Assembly: GCA_026214975.1 (NCBI GenBank)
Contig: CM047813.1
Span: 28,714,797-28,778,796, forward strand
DNA length: 64,000 nucleotides
Source of the DNA: Gentiana macrophylla
Taxonomy: Eukaryota > Streptophyta > Magnoliopsida > Gentianales > Gentianaceae
Direction of reading: 5' to 3'
Shown: piece by piece, positions 21,444 through 31,763 of the stretch
Layout: the number at the start of each line of letters is the position of its first letter
How positions within the stretch are numbered: position 1 is the first letter of the stretch
Program-made: the position numbers and the translations under genes
Notes under the pieces: generated by a model
What the model saw: the letters and a program-made list of their open reading frames with translations, nothing else
The model's database searches: none
Told to the model about the DNA's origin: nothing

Positions 21444-22890
21444 TAATTGCACCTAGCCTACTATTTTGTAATATTTCATGTACGTGTTTTCCATCTTTAT
21501 GTGAGCCTAAGTTGAAAAATCTCTTCGACCTTTCTTTTCCTGTGCTTTATATGTTTTTACTCCCCTAGCCCCGAGGTATTTCATGTTTGTTCAAGTGTGC
21601 AGGATGTTTTCGTTAGCAATTGTGCGTTTCAGACGATATCAGTTTTCCGGTGGATGGTCCACGCCTCTTTGGATTCGTCAAGCATTTTCGGGTGAGTGCA
21701 CCCATTCCAGCTTGCTTCTTTAGAACTACAATCAGCTAAGTTCTCTTTTCTTTTATTTTGCACAACATGAGGACAAGTTGCAATCTAAGTGTGGGGGAAG
21801 GGATAGATGGTTTATGTATCTACGTTCATTTGCTTAATCTATTATATTTCTATGAAAAGTGCTTAATTTTCAAATTTTTTGTTAAGTCCCGAGTAGACAA
21901 AGGCATATCTTTGCTTGAGTTTATATCATTTTTGCTATATTCTCGTATATTTAGTAATTTTAGTTGTTTCACCCGACACTCTTTTCACATGCCATAGTAA
22001 ATGATGAGCTAAATGTTGAGAGCCTACCCCATTTTAGTTGGAGATTTTTGATGATTATAGCATGTTTCTTTGCTTATGTACAATTCTTGAGAAGTTTAGT
22101 AGTTTGTATTCTAGGGTTAAAGTATGACATAATCGTGAATATCTGTAAGTTTGAATGTGATAAGTGAAAGCGTGATTAAGTCTTTGCAATAGTAATAAAT
22201 TGTTTACTTGAGGTGTTATGCTCAGTGGTATGTGCTACTAGAAAATAATCTTTACCACTGCCAGCCAGAAATCTCTAAGTAAACGGAATTGTAATTGTGT
22301 GTGTCGGAAGTCGGTTTATGATTTGGGTGCGGTAGGGTGTACCACGTATGTCCTATTCCACTATGATGACCAAAGCTCACGACGATCCGGTTTATAGTTG
22401 CCTTATGATTGGAGTAAGGTAGGGATTATCTTGAAATGTCCTATTCTCGCTATGAGGGCAAAAGCTTATTCGATGTGTGTTAGAAAAGTGTGAAAAAGTG
22501 AAAATATTGAAATATATTATTATGAATAAGTAAGGACTTGGTTATCGTTAATCTTATCCCCAGTATAAACTGAAAGATATGTTGTAGGGATTATCCTCTG
22601 AGTCCATCGTGAAATGTTTTAGATATTCTCTACTATTTTTTTTGGGATATGTATGTCTTGTAAAGTGCCTGTTATAGTTTTTGAATATTTCTAACTTAGA
22701 TGGGAAACCGGGCTAGTTTTGGTTTGAATAACTTTCAAATTGTGGAACTTAGTGGAAGTTTATTATGGCTATGCACACACTCACTTGGGTGAACTTCTAA
22801 GTTATTGAGTATACTTTATATTTGTGTAGATGTTTATTTATCTCGAGCTTGATCTTTGTTTTGTTTTGCTCGAGGACGAGCAAAAAGATA
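21444..22890 (+). other. Non-coding 3' module of element B
   Basis: No gene is supported. From about 21735 it parallels element A's 3' region: a TTTTATTTTGCACAACATGAGG segment followed by AAGTGTGGGGG, the 87-bp tandem repeat (22310-22480), and a GACGAGCAAAAAGATAAG approach to the polypurine tract. The module is conserved between coding and non-coding elements. Confidence 0.6.
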
Positions 22891-22903
22891 AGTGTGGGGG
22901 TGT
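22889..22903 (+). promoter_or_regulatory. Polypurine tract of element B
   Basis: TAAGTGTGGGGGTGT lies immediately before the 3' LTR start TGTTAAGG and matches that of element A. Confidence 0.75.
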
Positions 22904-24391
22904 TGTTAAGGGCTAATTTATAGTGATTTTTACATATATTTTCTATGTCAATTTCCCCTACATTCGTATGATTTTCATAGATTTCGAGCTTTATATTGAA
23001 ATATTGAGTAAATGGTGTTTTTAATAGTTAAATTGCAAAACGTAACGAATTATGTGCTTAACTTATGATTTTATATTATTTTGGAAATTATTACGTTTTG
23101 GTATGTTTTTGATATTTGTAGATACCCAATTAATGATGGAAAAGGTGATCCTAAAGAGCTAATTTCGAGATGAGAGAGGATCAATCAAAGATATGGAAGA
23201 ATAAAAGAGATAAGGAAAGAAATCAATGAAGATAAAGATGGAAGTATCAAGATTTCGTCAGTGAACTGGCGTCCAAATAAGGTGGACGAGCGTCCAGATC
23301 AGAACTGGCGTCCATGCAGCGTCCAGAATCGTAATTCACATACAGAGAGTTCAGACGTTGGTCGAATCGGCGCCCGAGATCCGTCAAGCATTCGGACGGC
23401 GCCCACATGATCAAACGGGCGTCCGCCGCCGACTTTCAAAGAAACCGCCTCTTATCTCTATAAATAGAGCCATATCCCCAACCCTAAGGATATACTTTTG
23501 ATACTCGAATTTTCTGAGGAGCAGCAGCCGACTTGGGAGTTTGAAGGCCGGTCACCCGAGCCTTGTGCTCGGGTGAACCGAGGTTAGATTAGGAGTAGAT
23601 TATGTAGCTTTTCTTTTCGTTTCCATGGAGTTCAACCATTGTATCAAGACTATGTGAGTTTGATTTCTTTCAATTAATTTAATTCCGATTTTATCTTCAT
23701 GAGCTTTAAGTCGTTTGTATTTTTCTATGCGATTTGTATGCCATGTGAATTAGAATCGAAAGATTAGTTCACGATTGATGTTTATAATACGGAAGTTGCA
23801 TAAACGCTAGATCACCATAGAAAGATAGGGTTTTTAGCCATTAATGATGACAAGTTAATGAGTTAGATTCCTAGGTTGTTAGGTTCTTTAAAAACGAGAG
23901 TTAATTGAATCTACACCCGAGTTTTGTTTGGTAAATCAGTCTCAACACTCGAAAGACGAGAGATAGATAATTGAATTCACCACTTAAAGTGGGCTTTCAT
24001 AGCTTGAGAGATAAGTTCACTAAGAGATTAGGGATTTGTGTCTCGTGAAAGGTGAAACCACAAACTGAATTAGAATCATGAGATTAACTAGAATTGAAAT
24101 CACTTAGGTTTGTACTTTGGTTGTTCCCATGTTTCTTAGGTTAGATTTATTTTGATTGTTCTTTTATGTTTTTCTGCTTTTATGCTTTTTCTTTCGTTTA
24201 TTTGTTTTTGTTGAGTAGCAATTTGGAGGATTACTAGGATTAGATTCTACATACCTTTTCCTGTGGATCGACCCCTTACTCATTACGCTTTACTAGCAAC
24301 AACCCGATGTTTTGGTCGGTTAGGAGTTAGTTTTGCATATAGGTTAGGGTTATAAATTTTCTTTTGTTATTGATGCAAAATCTCCGCAACA
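22904..24391 (+). repeat. 3' LTR of element B
   Basis: It begins TGTTAAGGGC and ends CTCCGCAACA, followed by the target duplication ACAAG. The TATA box is at 23459-23466. Differences from the 5' LTR cluster at CAG/CTG positions in the palindrome region (see findings). Confidence 0.92.
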
Positions 24392-24591
24392 ACAAGCTAG
24401 GTCAATGAATCGGATTAATGGTTGTTTGTTGTTGGATTTGGTTTGAATAATCGACGAGAGGGGTTTGAGAGGTGTTTGCAGAGCCTTAAATCGCCAGAAA
24501 TGGTTTAGAAACAAGGATTTGAGGGCAAAGGTGCGCAAGAGTCGGTTTTTTTCCTTTGAATTTTTTCTCGTGTGAATGAATTTGTAGGAGA

Positions 24592-24830
24592 GTGGATATA
24601 TATAGAAGCAAGTCGGACGGGCGCCCAATGAAAGCGAGCAGCGTCGTCACTGAAACTTATGAAGGCGGACGGCGGGCGTCAGGAAAGCAGATTTAGCGCC
24701 CCACTTTTCAAAAGAATACAGAGTTGGAGGGAAATTTCTGGACGGGCGTCCATGAAAATGGACGAACGTTCAATGAAAACACAGGCAGACGGGCGTCCAA
24801 TATGATGGACGGGCGTCCTAGGTACAAATT
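24592..24830 (-). promoter_or_regulatory. Candidate internal promoter of the env-like ORF of element C
   Basis: On the - strand, four strong near-palindromes (24818-24807, 24798-24787, 24771-24760, 24751-24740) and weaker ones to about 24615 are followed by a TATA box, CTATATATATCC (24604-24597). This is the same order as in the LTR promoters. After it come an AT/purine-rich stretch, the site of element B, and then the env-like ORF start at 18156. With element B removed, the TATA box lies about 590 bases upstream of that ATG. Promoter activity is inferred. Confidence 0.55.
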
Positions 24831-24927
24831 AAGCAAAAACATAGAATTTTCATACATTTTTTATTCAAACCCTTATTGCCTCATATAAATCAAACAAAAA
24901 CTTCAAATACATAAAAACTAGAAGATA

Positions 24928-24975
24928 GTGGGTTGCCTCCCACCGAGCGCTTTTGTTTAACGTCGTTTGCTCGAC
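24928..24975 (-). promoter_or_regulatory. Paired-hairpin motif, element C distal copy
   Basis: On the - strand: GTCG-AGCAAA-CGAC, spacer, GCGC, then GTGGG-AGGCAA-CCCAC. The second stem differs from the other copies but remains fully complementary. It follows the small ORF 25390-24992. Confidence 0.65.
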
Positions 24976-24991
24976 AAAACACTTAACGAAG

Positions 24992-25390
24992 CTAGTCATC
25001 ATAGATATCAGCCCAATCCACAATCCGGATCAGACGACGGAGCATGTCAATCGCGGGAGGAAAATCGTATTCATCCTGTAGGGCCCAGTCCTCTCCAGCA
25101 ACATCCACTCCTCGGAAATGTTCAGCACGTAGCACTAGCAACAAGTCGGTCAGCATCGGATCATTGAGGATTGTATATCGTCGTCCTAAAGCACTCTGCA
25201 GGTCCTCAGTACTAAATTCTCCACCTCCCAAAGCTTGGGGTACAATGATAACGTAGGTAACAGTCCTGAGGCAAGTGATTATATCATAGTCTACATCCAG
25301 AATGATCGTCCCTCCAGGTCCGTCATCTAAGGTGATAAGGTGGATCCTACTAATGAAAGGGAACTCATGCGGCAGAACTCCGTAATCCAT
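24992..25390 (-). CDS. Small uncharacterised ORF between pol and env-like ORF of element C
   Basis: The ATG at 25390 (MDYGVLPHEF) opens a 132-residue frame. The same frame is open farther upstream to about 25429 without another ATG. The product is acidic, with a Leu/Ile-rich middle (TYVIIVPQALGGGEF, MLTDLLLVLRAEHF) and the end IVDWADIYDD. There is no signal peptide or transmembrane segment. It is flanked on both sides by the paired-hairpin motif, so it looks like a cassette placed between pol and the env-like ORF. No family is recognised and element A has no equivalent. It could be an old acquired fragment. Confidence 0.5.
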   Translation of the reverse strand: MDYGVLPHEFPFISRIHLITLDDGPGGTIILDVDYDIITCLRTVTYVIIVPQALGGGEFSTEDLQSALGRRYTILNDPMLTDLLLVLRAEHFRGVDVAGEDWALQDEYDFPPAIDMLRRLIRIVDWADIYDD

Positions 25391-25508
25391 TTCAAAAAAC
25401 ACAAAGCTGAGTTGAAGCAGAGTCAACAATTAACCTAATTAGATTTAAACTAAACAAATAAATCAAAGAAAAGAGTAACACAAACGTAACTAATACAAAT
25501 AAGGATAT

Positions 25509-25555
25509 CTAGGATGCCTCCTAGTGGCGCTTTTGGTTTATGTCGTTAGCTCGAC
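25509..25555 (-). promoter_or_regulatory. Paired-hairpin motif, element C proximal copy
   Basis: On the - strand: GTCG-AGCTAA-CGAC, spacer, GCGC, then CTAGG-AGGCAT-CCTAG. It starts 12 bases after the integrase stop, the same relation to pol as in element A. Confidence 0.65.
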
Positions 25556-25566
25556 AATTTCTCAAT

Positions 25567-26744
25567 TTAGCCTGGATCAGGCCATTTAACCTTTCTTCCA
25601 TCCAATATATCGTGTAAGCTCTGATCAGTAGTGTGGCTGCAAAAACAGCATCTAACACATGGGGTTAAGCTTTTGATAGCTTTCCAAACACTTTTAATCC
25701 TCCCCATTGTAGACTTCTTCTTCTTTAGACGTCTCTTAAGTTGTTGCTCCCTTTTAAATTCTTCCATATCCCAACTACCAGCCATGACTTCCTCTAATGG
25801 ACCACTGCCATCATCCTCAGAAAACAAGTCGGGTGAAAATTCGTCAAACTTATTGACTTCAGGTATACCACACCCGAGGATGTCGAGGAAATGAACAATC
25901 AAAGGTTTTCCTTTGGTTTGACCGATATAATGCTTGCACCTTTGACCATTCACTTTGAACGGCTGGTCACTATGACCTCTTAGTTCTAAAACACCTCCAG
26001 GAATGATTTGCAGAATTTCAAAGGGGCCGGACCAACGTGTCCTCAACTTTCCAGGGAACAGATGTAACCTGGAATTGTACAATAGAACTTGCTCCCCAAC
26101 TTGAAATTCTCGCTTCTTGATTTTGCTATCATGAAGGAGTTTCATCTTATCTTTACTTATCCTGGCACCCTCGTAGGCTTGGAGTCTAAACTCATCTAAC
26201 TCATGCAACTGCTGCAGTCGGTGTTCACCACATGATTGGGTATCGAAGTTTAAGAATTTAGTGGCCCAATACGCTCTATGCTCCAACTCAATCTGGCGGG
26301 TGGCATGGTTTTCCATATACCATCTCGATAGGGTGATGTACCCCATGGGGTTTTGTAGGCGATTCGATATGCCCATAGTACATCATCCAACTTAAGACTC
26401 CAGTCCTTTCTGTGACTGTTCTCAACTTTTTCCAGGATCTTCTTCAAACTTTGATTACTTCGTTCAACCTGACCACTAGTCATAGGGTGATATGGTGTGC
26501 CGATTTTATGCCGAACACCATATTTCTCAAGTACTTTCTCTAATGGCCGGTTGCAGAAGTGCGTTCCCTCATCGCTTATCAAGGCACGTGGGCACCCAAA
26601 TCTCACGAAAATATTTTTCTTCAGAAAGCTCATGACCGTTTTGTGGTCATTGCGAGAAGTGGCTTGAGCCTCCACCCATTTTGATACATAATCGACACAG
26701 ACTAAGATGTATTTATTTCCACAGGAAGATGGGAACGGGCCCAT
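25567..26744 (-). pseudogene. Integrase core and C-terminus of element C
   Basis: Two overlapping frames give the catalytic core and tail. D is in [12 protein letters not shown] and E in [16 protein letters not shown], with the first D in VWGID of the preceding frame. The tail has [37 protein letters not shown], and an acidic then basic C-terminus (LKRRLKKKKS) ending in WPDPG. A frameshift near 26300 separates the two. Compared with element A, the E region is well kept (QVERSN). Integrase inserts cDNA into the genome. Confidence 0.9.
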
Positions 26745-27400
26745 AAATCAATTCCCCATACATCGAAGACTTCACATTCTAGAATGGGTTTCAACGACAT
26801 GTCAAAATGCCTTGTTAAAGCTTCGGTTCGTTGGCACCTATCACAAGCTTTGCAAAAAGCTTCCGAATCCTTGAAGATCGTGGGCCAATAGAAACTAGAC
26901 TGAAAGATCTTGGCAACGATTTTCCAGGGACCAAAGTGGCCACCAGTAGGCCCACTGTGACACTGTTCAATAATATCACGTTGCTCTGATTCGGGAACAC
27001 ACCTTCTCAACAATCCATCTTTACAGATTTTAAAGAGGTAAGGTTCATCCCACACAAAGGTTTTCAAGTCAGAGAAGAATTTCTTCTTCTCCTGATATGA
27101 AAATTCCGGATTTAGATATTGGGAATGCAGGTAGTTGACGATGGAAGAATACCACGGAACATCTGGGGCGCAATCGTCTATAAGCATAACATTTTCAAGA
27201 GGAAAGTAATGGTCTATATCGTTAGGTTCTTGCTCTTCCTCATTCAACATCCTTGAAACATGATCAGCTACTACGTTTTCACTGCCCTTTTTGTCCTTAA
27301 TCTGAACGTCAAACTCTTGCAGGATCAGTATCCAATGTAGTAAGCGCGGTTTAGCATCTTTCTTTGTCATTAGATATCGAAAAGCGGCGTGATCACCCAC
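26702..27400 (-). pseudogene. RNase H end and integrase zinc-binding domain of element C
   Basis: The frame starts in RNase H ([32 protein letters not shown]). It continues through a spacer into the zinc-binding domain ([30 protein letters not shown]), then VFDVWGID, where a frameshift occurs. The His and Cys ligands of the HHCC finger are visible (H in [10 protein letters not shown] and the CKACDRC pair). The overlap with the next frame at 26702-26744 marks the shift. Confidence 0.88.
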
Positions 27401-28059
27401 ACAAGAATCGCAGCACCCAACAGGTAACTACGAAATTTGTCCATAGTAAAGACTACGGCCAATAGTTCCTTTTCAGTTGTGGTATAGTTTACTTGAGTAG
27501 GGTTTAGTGTGTGACTGGCGTAAGATATGGGCTGGAACTTTCCCTTTATTCGTTGTCCTAAGACTGCACCAACAGCGTAGTTGGATGCATCACACATAAG
27601 CTCGAAGGGTAGATTCCAGTCAGGAGAGATAAGAATCGGTGCAGAAATCAACTGACTTTTAAGCTCCTCAAACGCTTGCTTGCAACTATCATCAAAATTA
27701 AAAACAACATCTTCTTTGAGTAGGGTAGATAGGGGCTTGGCTATCTTGGAAAAGTCTTTAATGAATCTCCTATAAAAACCGACGTGTCCAAGAAAACCTC
27801 TCACTTCGCGCACATTTCTAGGCAAACTCATCTTCTCTATAGCCTCCACTTTTGCCCTATCTACTTCCATACCTTTGGCGGAGATCTTGTGGCCAAGAAC
27901 TATTCCTTCATCTACCATAAAATGACACTTTTCCCAATTTAGGACTAAGTTCTTTCCACACAAATGGGATAAAACACAGTCAAGATTATCAAGACAATCA
28001 TCGAAGGATTGACCAAAGACTCGAGAAATCATCCATGAATATCTCCATACACTTTTCAA
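27370..28059 (-). pseudogene. RT (palm end, thumb) and RNase H start of element C
   Basis: The frame opens at the catalytic box. In the neighbouring frame the nucleotides read FMDDFS, then a frameshift leads into FGQSFDDCLDNL. It continues KNLVLNWEKCHFMVDEGIVLGHK, EVRGFLGHVGFYRRFI, FELMCDASNYAVGAVLGQ and YTTTEKELLAVVFTMDKFR. It ends with another shift just before DHAAFRYLM. The RT and RH residues are well preserved, so the damage is limited to a few indels. Confidence 0.88.
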
Positions 28060-29109
28060 CCAAATTTATCAAAGATTGCCAAAGATACATATCCGGAATG
28101 TAGTCGGGCATTGCAGAGAACAAATGGCATTCACTGTAGCGAATGTACCATGGGCGGCGGTGAAAGTTGTTTTTCTTGGTCGATCGGATCTATGGGTATC
28201 CGGAAATATCCCGAATACCCATCAAGGGAAACAAGAGAATGCATGTCCCGCCAAACGCTCTAGCATCCTGGTCAATGAAAGGAAGGGGAAATGATCTTTC
28301 ATCGTAACCTCATTGAGTTTTTTTCGTAGTCTATACTGCACTCTATAACCCGTTACTAGCCTCAATGCTATTTCTTCACCCTTTTCATTCTTCTCGTGGT
28401 AATTCCTCATTTCTTAGGAACTACTTGAGTAGGGACACCCATTCACCGTCGCAATTGCATAAATAATACCCATGTCCAAAAGCTTGATAATCTCCTTCTT
28501 AACTACCTCTTGCATGTGAGGGTTGAGCCTCCTCTGGGGCTGTCTGACACACTTGGCACCCTCTTCAGTTTTAATCTTGTGCATGCATATGTCAGGAGAT
28601 ATCCCTCTGATGTCTCCCACTTGCCAACCAAAAGCTTTCTCATTCTTTCTCAAAATGTTTAACAGTTTCATCTCTTCCAACCGGGATAGCTTGGAAGAAA
28701 TAATCAACGGAAGCTTGTCACCTTCTCTCAAGAAAACATATTTCAGATGCTTAGGCAACGGCTTCAGTACCAGATCTGCAGGGGGTTCTTCTAAACTTGA
28801 CTTAAGATCTCCACTTTTCAACTCAACATCACTGAGTTTACTTAGTGGTCCTACTGCCAAAGCTTCCCCTTTCAACAAAACTTTATTAAACTCAGCTTCT
28901 AATTGTTCTAGATTCACCCAACCAAGATTATTCAAATTCTCAACTAGTCGCTCATATTCAGTCTCAACCGCCATGACTTGCTTTTCCATGTAATCATTAA
29001 AGTCATCTGACATATCCTCAATGGAGAAGCCGGTTGGATAATCCGAGGGTCTCTGAATAGCTTTGGAGACACTGTAGCTCACCTTATGATCACCGACTCG
29101 TATAGTCAC
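28060..29109 (-). pseudogene. gag-pol linker and RT N-terminal part of element C
   Basis: The main frame (29109-28414) carries the linker between protease and RT: LKPLPKHLKYVFLREGDKLPLIIS, NEKAFGWQVGDIRGISPDICMHKIKTEEGAK, NPHMQEVVKKEIIKLLDMGIIYAI. It closes at a stop after NGCPYSS. The RT fingers follow in another frame (28410-28222: ALRLVTGYRVQYRLRKKLNEVTMKDHFPF). The GYSGY and GLCNAP boxes at about 28200-28080 are heavily damaged. Confidence 0.8.
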
Positions 29110-29664
29110 TCACCAACCTTCACAGTCAATGAGGGCTCTTGCTGTAGAAAGAAAAGGTCTTCCAAGTATCAAGGGGACATTCTCATCCTTTTCTATGTCT
29201 AGGACGTACCAGTCAACCGGAAAAGTAAATCTATCAACTTGAACTAATACGTCCTTTAGTATCCCTGCAGCTTTCTTGGAAGATCTATCAGTGAATTGTA
29301 GGTTCATGGTCGTGGGTTCTAAAAGATCATTCAATCCAAGCTGTTTACATACAGACAATGGCATCAGACTTATGGATGCACCCAGGTCACATAAAGAGTT
29401 TGGGAAGACTAGGTCTCCCATTAGCAGTGTGAGCACAAATTTCCCAGGGTCACCCCTCTTGATTGGTAGATCTTGGTAACTTATCACAGAACAATCCTCA
29501 CCAACCAACCGATCCATGTCTTCTAACTTATTCTTAGAAGAAACAACATCCTTGATGAACTTAGTGTACTTAGGCATCTCAACCAACACATCAGATAATG
29601 GAAGATTAACCTGAGTATTTTTCAGAAGATTAAGCACTTTTTCATATTTCTTGTCCTCATGCAA
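29110..29664 (-). pseudogene. Aspartic protease of element C
   Basis: The 184-residue frame contains the retroviral-type protease: ALCDLGASISLMPLSVCKQLG (active-site DLGAS, the form common in Athila elements instead of DTGA), IKRGDPGKFVLTLLMGDLVF before it, and DENVPLILGRPFLSTARALID (flap to C-terminal helix) after it. The protease cleaves the Gag-Pol polyprotein. The frame is intact but separated from gag and RT by stops (a stop follows LIDCEGW at 29110). Confidence 0.85.
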
Positions 29665-29676
29665 GGAGATGTTGCT

Positions 29677-30622
29677 TTATCTAGGTGGAAATGGTAGTTT
29701 CTTTAAATCACTCTCAGAAAAGACTTTCTTCGAGGATGAACTGACAGCTTTATCTTCCAAATATTTCCACCTCACCACTTTCTCACTTCTTTTACCAGTC
29801 AGGGGATCCGCCACCTGACTCTCACTTGATTTTTCATTTCTCAGAGGATCAGTCACCTGAGTACTCTCTTGCAGCAAAGGGGAACATGGGTGCTCGATTT
29901 CCCCTCCTACCTCATCACTGGTAGGAGGGGTTAGTGGTTTCCCTGGTTCGGGGGACCACTAAGTTGAGTACCAGATCTGAGATTCATGGCACTGGCCTCT
30001 TCTTTACCATAGGGAATTGAAGGAACTAGGTCAGTGCACTGGCTATGATTCAAATCAGTCTGAGCTACCTGCCCACCCTTAGGATTTTTCTCCGTAAAGC
30101 TGGGCAAATGCCCTGAGGGTCTGGAAGGTAGTTGGCCAACCATTTGCCCGATCTGCCTCTCAAGACTCTTTATTGTGCTCTGAAGGGATTGTATATTATT
30201 ATTCTGCTCCTCCAATTTAGCTTCAAGATCATTAGAGTGAGAGGGGCCTTGAGAGTTCTGAAAGTTCTGCGGGAAGGATTGGTTGGAACGATTCTGAAAC
30301 GCAGGATTTGAATTGTTTGGCCAATTTTGATTGAACCTCTGATTCATATTGGAAAAATTCGTGTTCAGGTTCTGATTGAAGCTTGGGTTTCGATTGAAAT
30401 TCTGATTCTGGTTAAAATTCGAATTTTGATTGAGGTTTTGATTCTGATGGAAACCCTGGTTTTGAAGATTGCTTTGGCCAGAGAACTGATTGTTGAATCT
30501 CTGATTTTGCTGGCCACTAGACGCATTGACTTCAGTGTTCTGTCCAACCATAGGACAGAAACGAGCAGTATGCCCCACATTATCACATGCCTGGCATGTG
30601 ACTGAATTGTACTGTCCCTGAT
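29677..30622 (-). pseudogene. C-terminal gag of element C: second zinc knuckle and Asn/Gln-rich region
   Basis: Downstream of 30622 the frame encodes CQACDNVGHTARFCP (Cys-x2-Cys-x4-His-x4-Cys). An unusually Asn/Gln/Phe-rich stretch of about 100 residues follows, with repeated NQNxNFNQN units. Next are a coiled-coil-like segment (LEEQNNNIQSLQSTIKSLERQIGQMV) and a proline-rich end. A frame break at about 29931 precedes a short frame (29877-29677) leading to protease. The Asn/Gln-rich stretch resembles prion-like assembly domains in composition only. Confidence 0.75.
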
Positions 30623-30623
30623 T

Positions 30624-31655
30624 CTAGACAACATTGACTTGATAGGTCGAAGGGGAAATAAATTGACACTGGCCAACCATATGGCCAGTTTGACAACAAT
30701 TTTCACAATACAGAACTTGAGAGTTCTGAGAAAATGATAGATTCTGATTCGTTGGATTTGGAGACATTGAAAGAGCAGCCACCTGCTGTTGCAGCATGGC
30801 AATATGATTTTGCATATTTACCTCCTCGATCCTAGGAGGAGGAGGAGGTGCCTGAATAGCTTGAGAGGAGGGGGCATAATTATATTTGGCAATATCCTCG
30901 AATAATGCCCACCCTTCTGCAGGTGTTTTTCTCAGGAATGCCCCACCAGAAGAACTATTGACCATACCCTTAGTGAGCTCGGTCAATCCACTGAAAAATG
31001 TGTTGACTTGCCTCTGCAAGTCCAAACCATGGTGAGGGCATTTACGAAGAAGAGCTTTGAATCTCTTCCATGCATCAAAAAACGATCCGTTTTCCTTTTG
31101 ATAAAAAGTGAAAATTTCACTTAGGCACTGGGCTGTTTTGGATGGTGGGAAATATTGACTCAGGAACTCTTTCTCGAGTTCGGCCCAGGTGGTAATTGAC
31201 TCGGCAGGCAGAGAGTTGTACCACTCTTTCGCCTCCCCTTTCAAGGAATACGGAAATAGCTTTAATTTTATTGCATCCTCATTTACCCCTTGTATGCGAG
31301 TTGTACCACATATTTCCAAAAATGTGTGTACATGAGTGTGAGGATTCTCAGATTGGAAACCATGAAAGAATGATGCGTGTTGCATCATTTGGATAGACCG
31401 GGTTTGAGTTCAAAATTTGGTGCATTAATGACGGGTAAAACAATTTCCGGGTTGACCTTGACTTCACCAGGCATGGCGTAGTCAGCCAACGTACGTCTAT
31501 CGTCTGCAGCCATAATGACGATTTCTTCGATTTCTATTGCTAGATTTCGTTCGAGATCTTGATCGTCCGTAATCCCTTCGTCAGGAAGAACCGTAGGACG
31601 GACTCTTCGCCTGTTCGGTCTGACTATGGTTCGTTCGAGGTCAGGGGTGTAAAGC
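30624..31655 (-). pseudogene. gag of element C: capsid-like domain and first zinc knuckle
   Basis: The open frame begins upstream of the first Met (open from about 31655, first ATG at 31513, MAADDRRTLADYAMPG). A one-base shift near 31390 leads to the frame MMQHASFFHGFQSEN. The capsid-like Retrotrans_gag segment follows (AIKLKLFPYSLKGEAKEWYNSLP, TWAELEKEFLSQYFPP, FFDAWKRFKALLRKCPHHG). The end has CENCCQTGHMVGQC (a zinc knuckle). Gag forms the virus-like particle. A stop at about 30624 precedes the second knuckle, so gag is broken in two. Confidence 0.85.
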
Positions 31656-31763
31656 AGTGGCCCCTTTTGACTTCGAGTTTACATAAACCGAAACCAAAAT
31701 TGAGTTGTTTAAACTAACAACTAAAATCTAAGAACTAAGAAAAGAAAATAAAAACAGGAGGTC

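Larger units (their letters stand above)
18542..24391 (+). mobile_element. Element B: non-autonomous Athila-like LTR retrotransposon
   Basis: This is a complete element: LTRs of 1,493 and 1,488 bp with TGTTAAGG/CAACA ends, a tRNA-Asp-like primer site, a 2,869-bp internal region, a polypurine tract, and a 5-bp target duplication ACAAG on both sides (18537-18541 and 24392-24396). No frame above about 80 residues lies in the interior, so it codes for none of the retrotransposition proteins. It would need proteins in trans, plausibly from elements like A or C with related LTR ends and 3' module. It interrupts element C. Size and lack of coding fit a LARD-type element. Confidence 0.9.

Noticed and set aside
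24350..24628. 92-residue - strand frame
   Set aside because: It crosses the boundary between element B's LTR and element C, so it cannot be an original gene.
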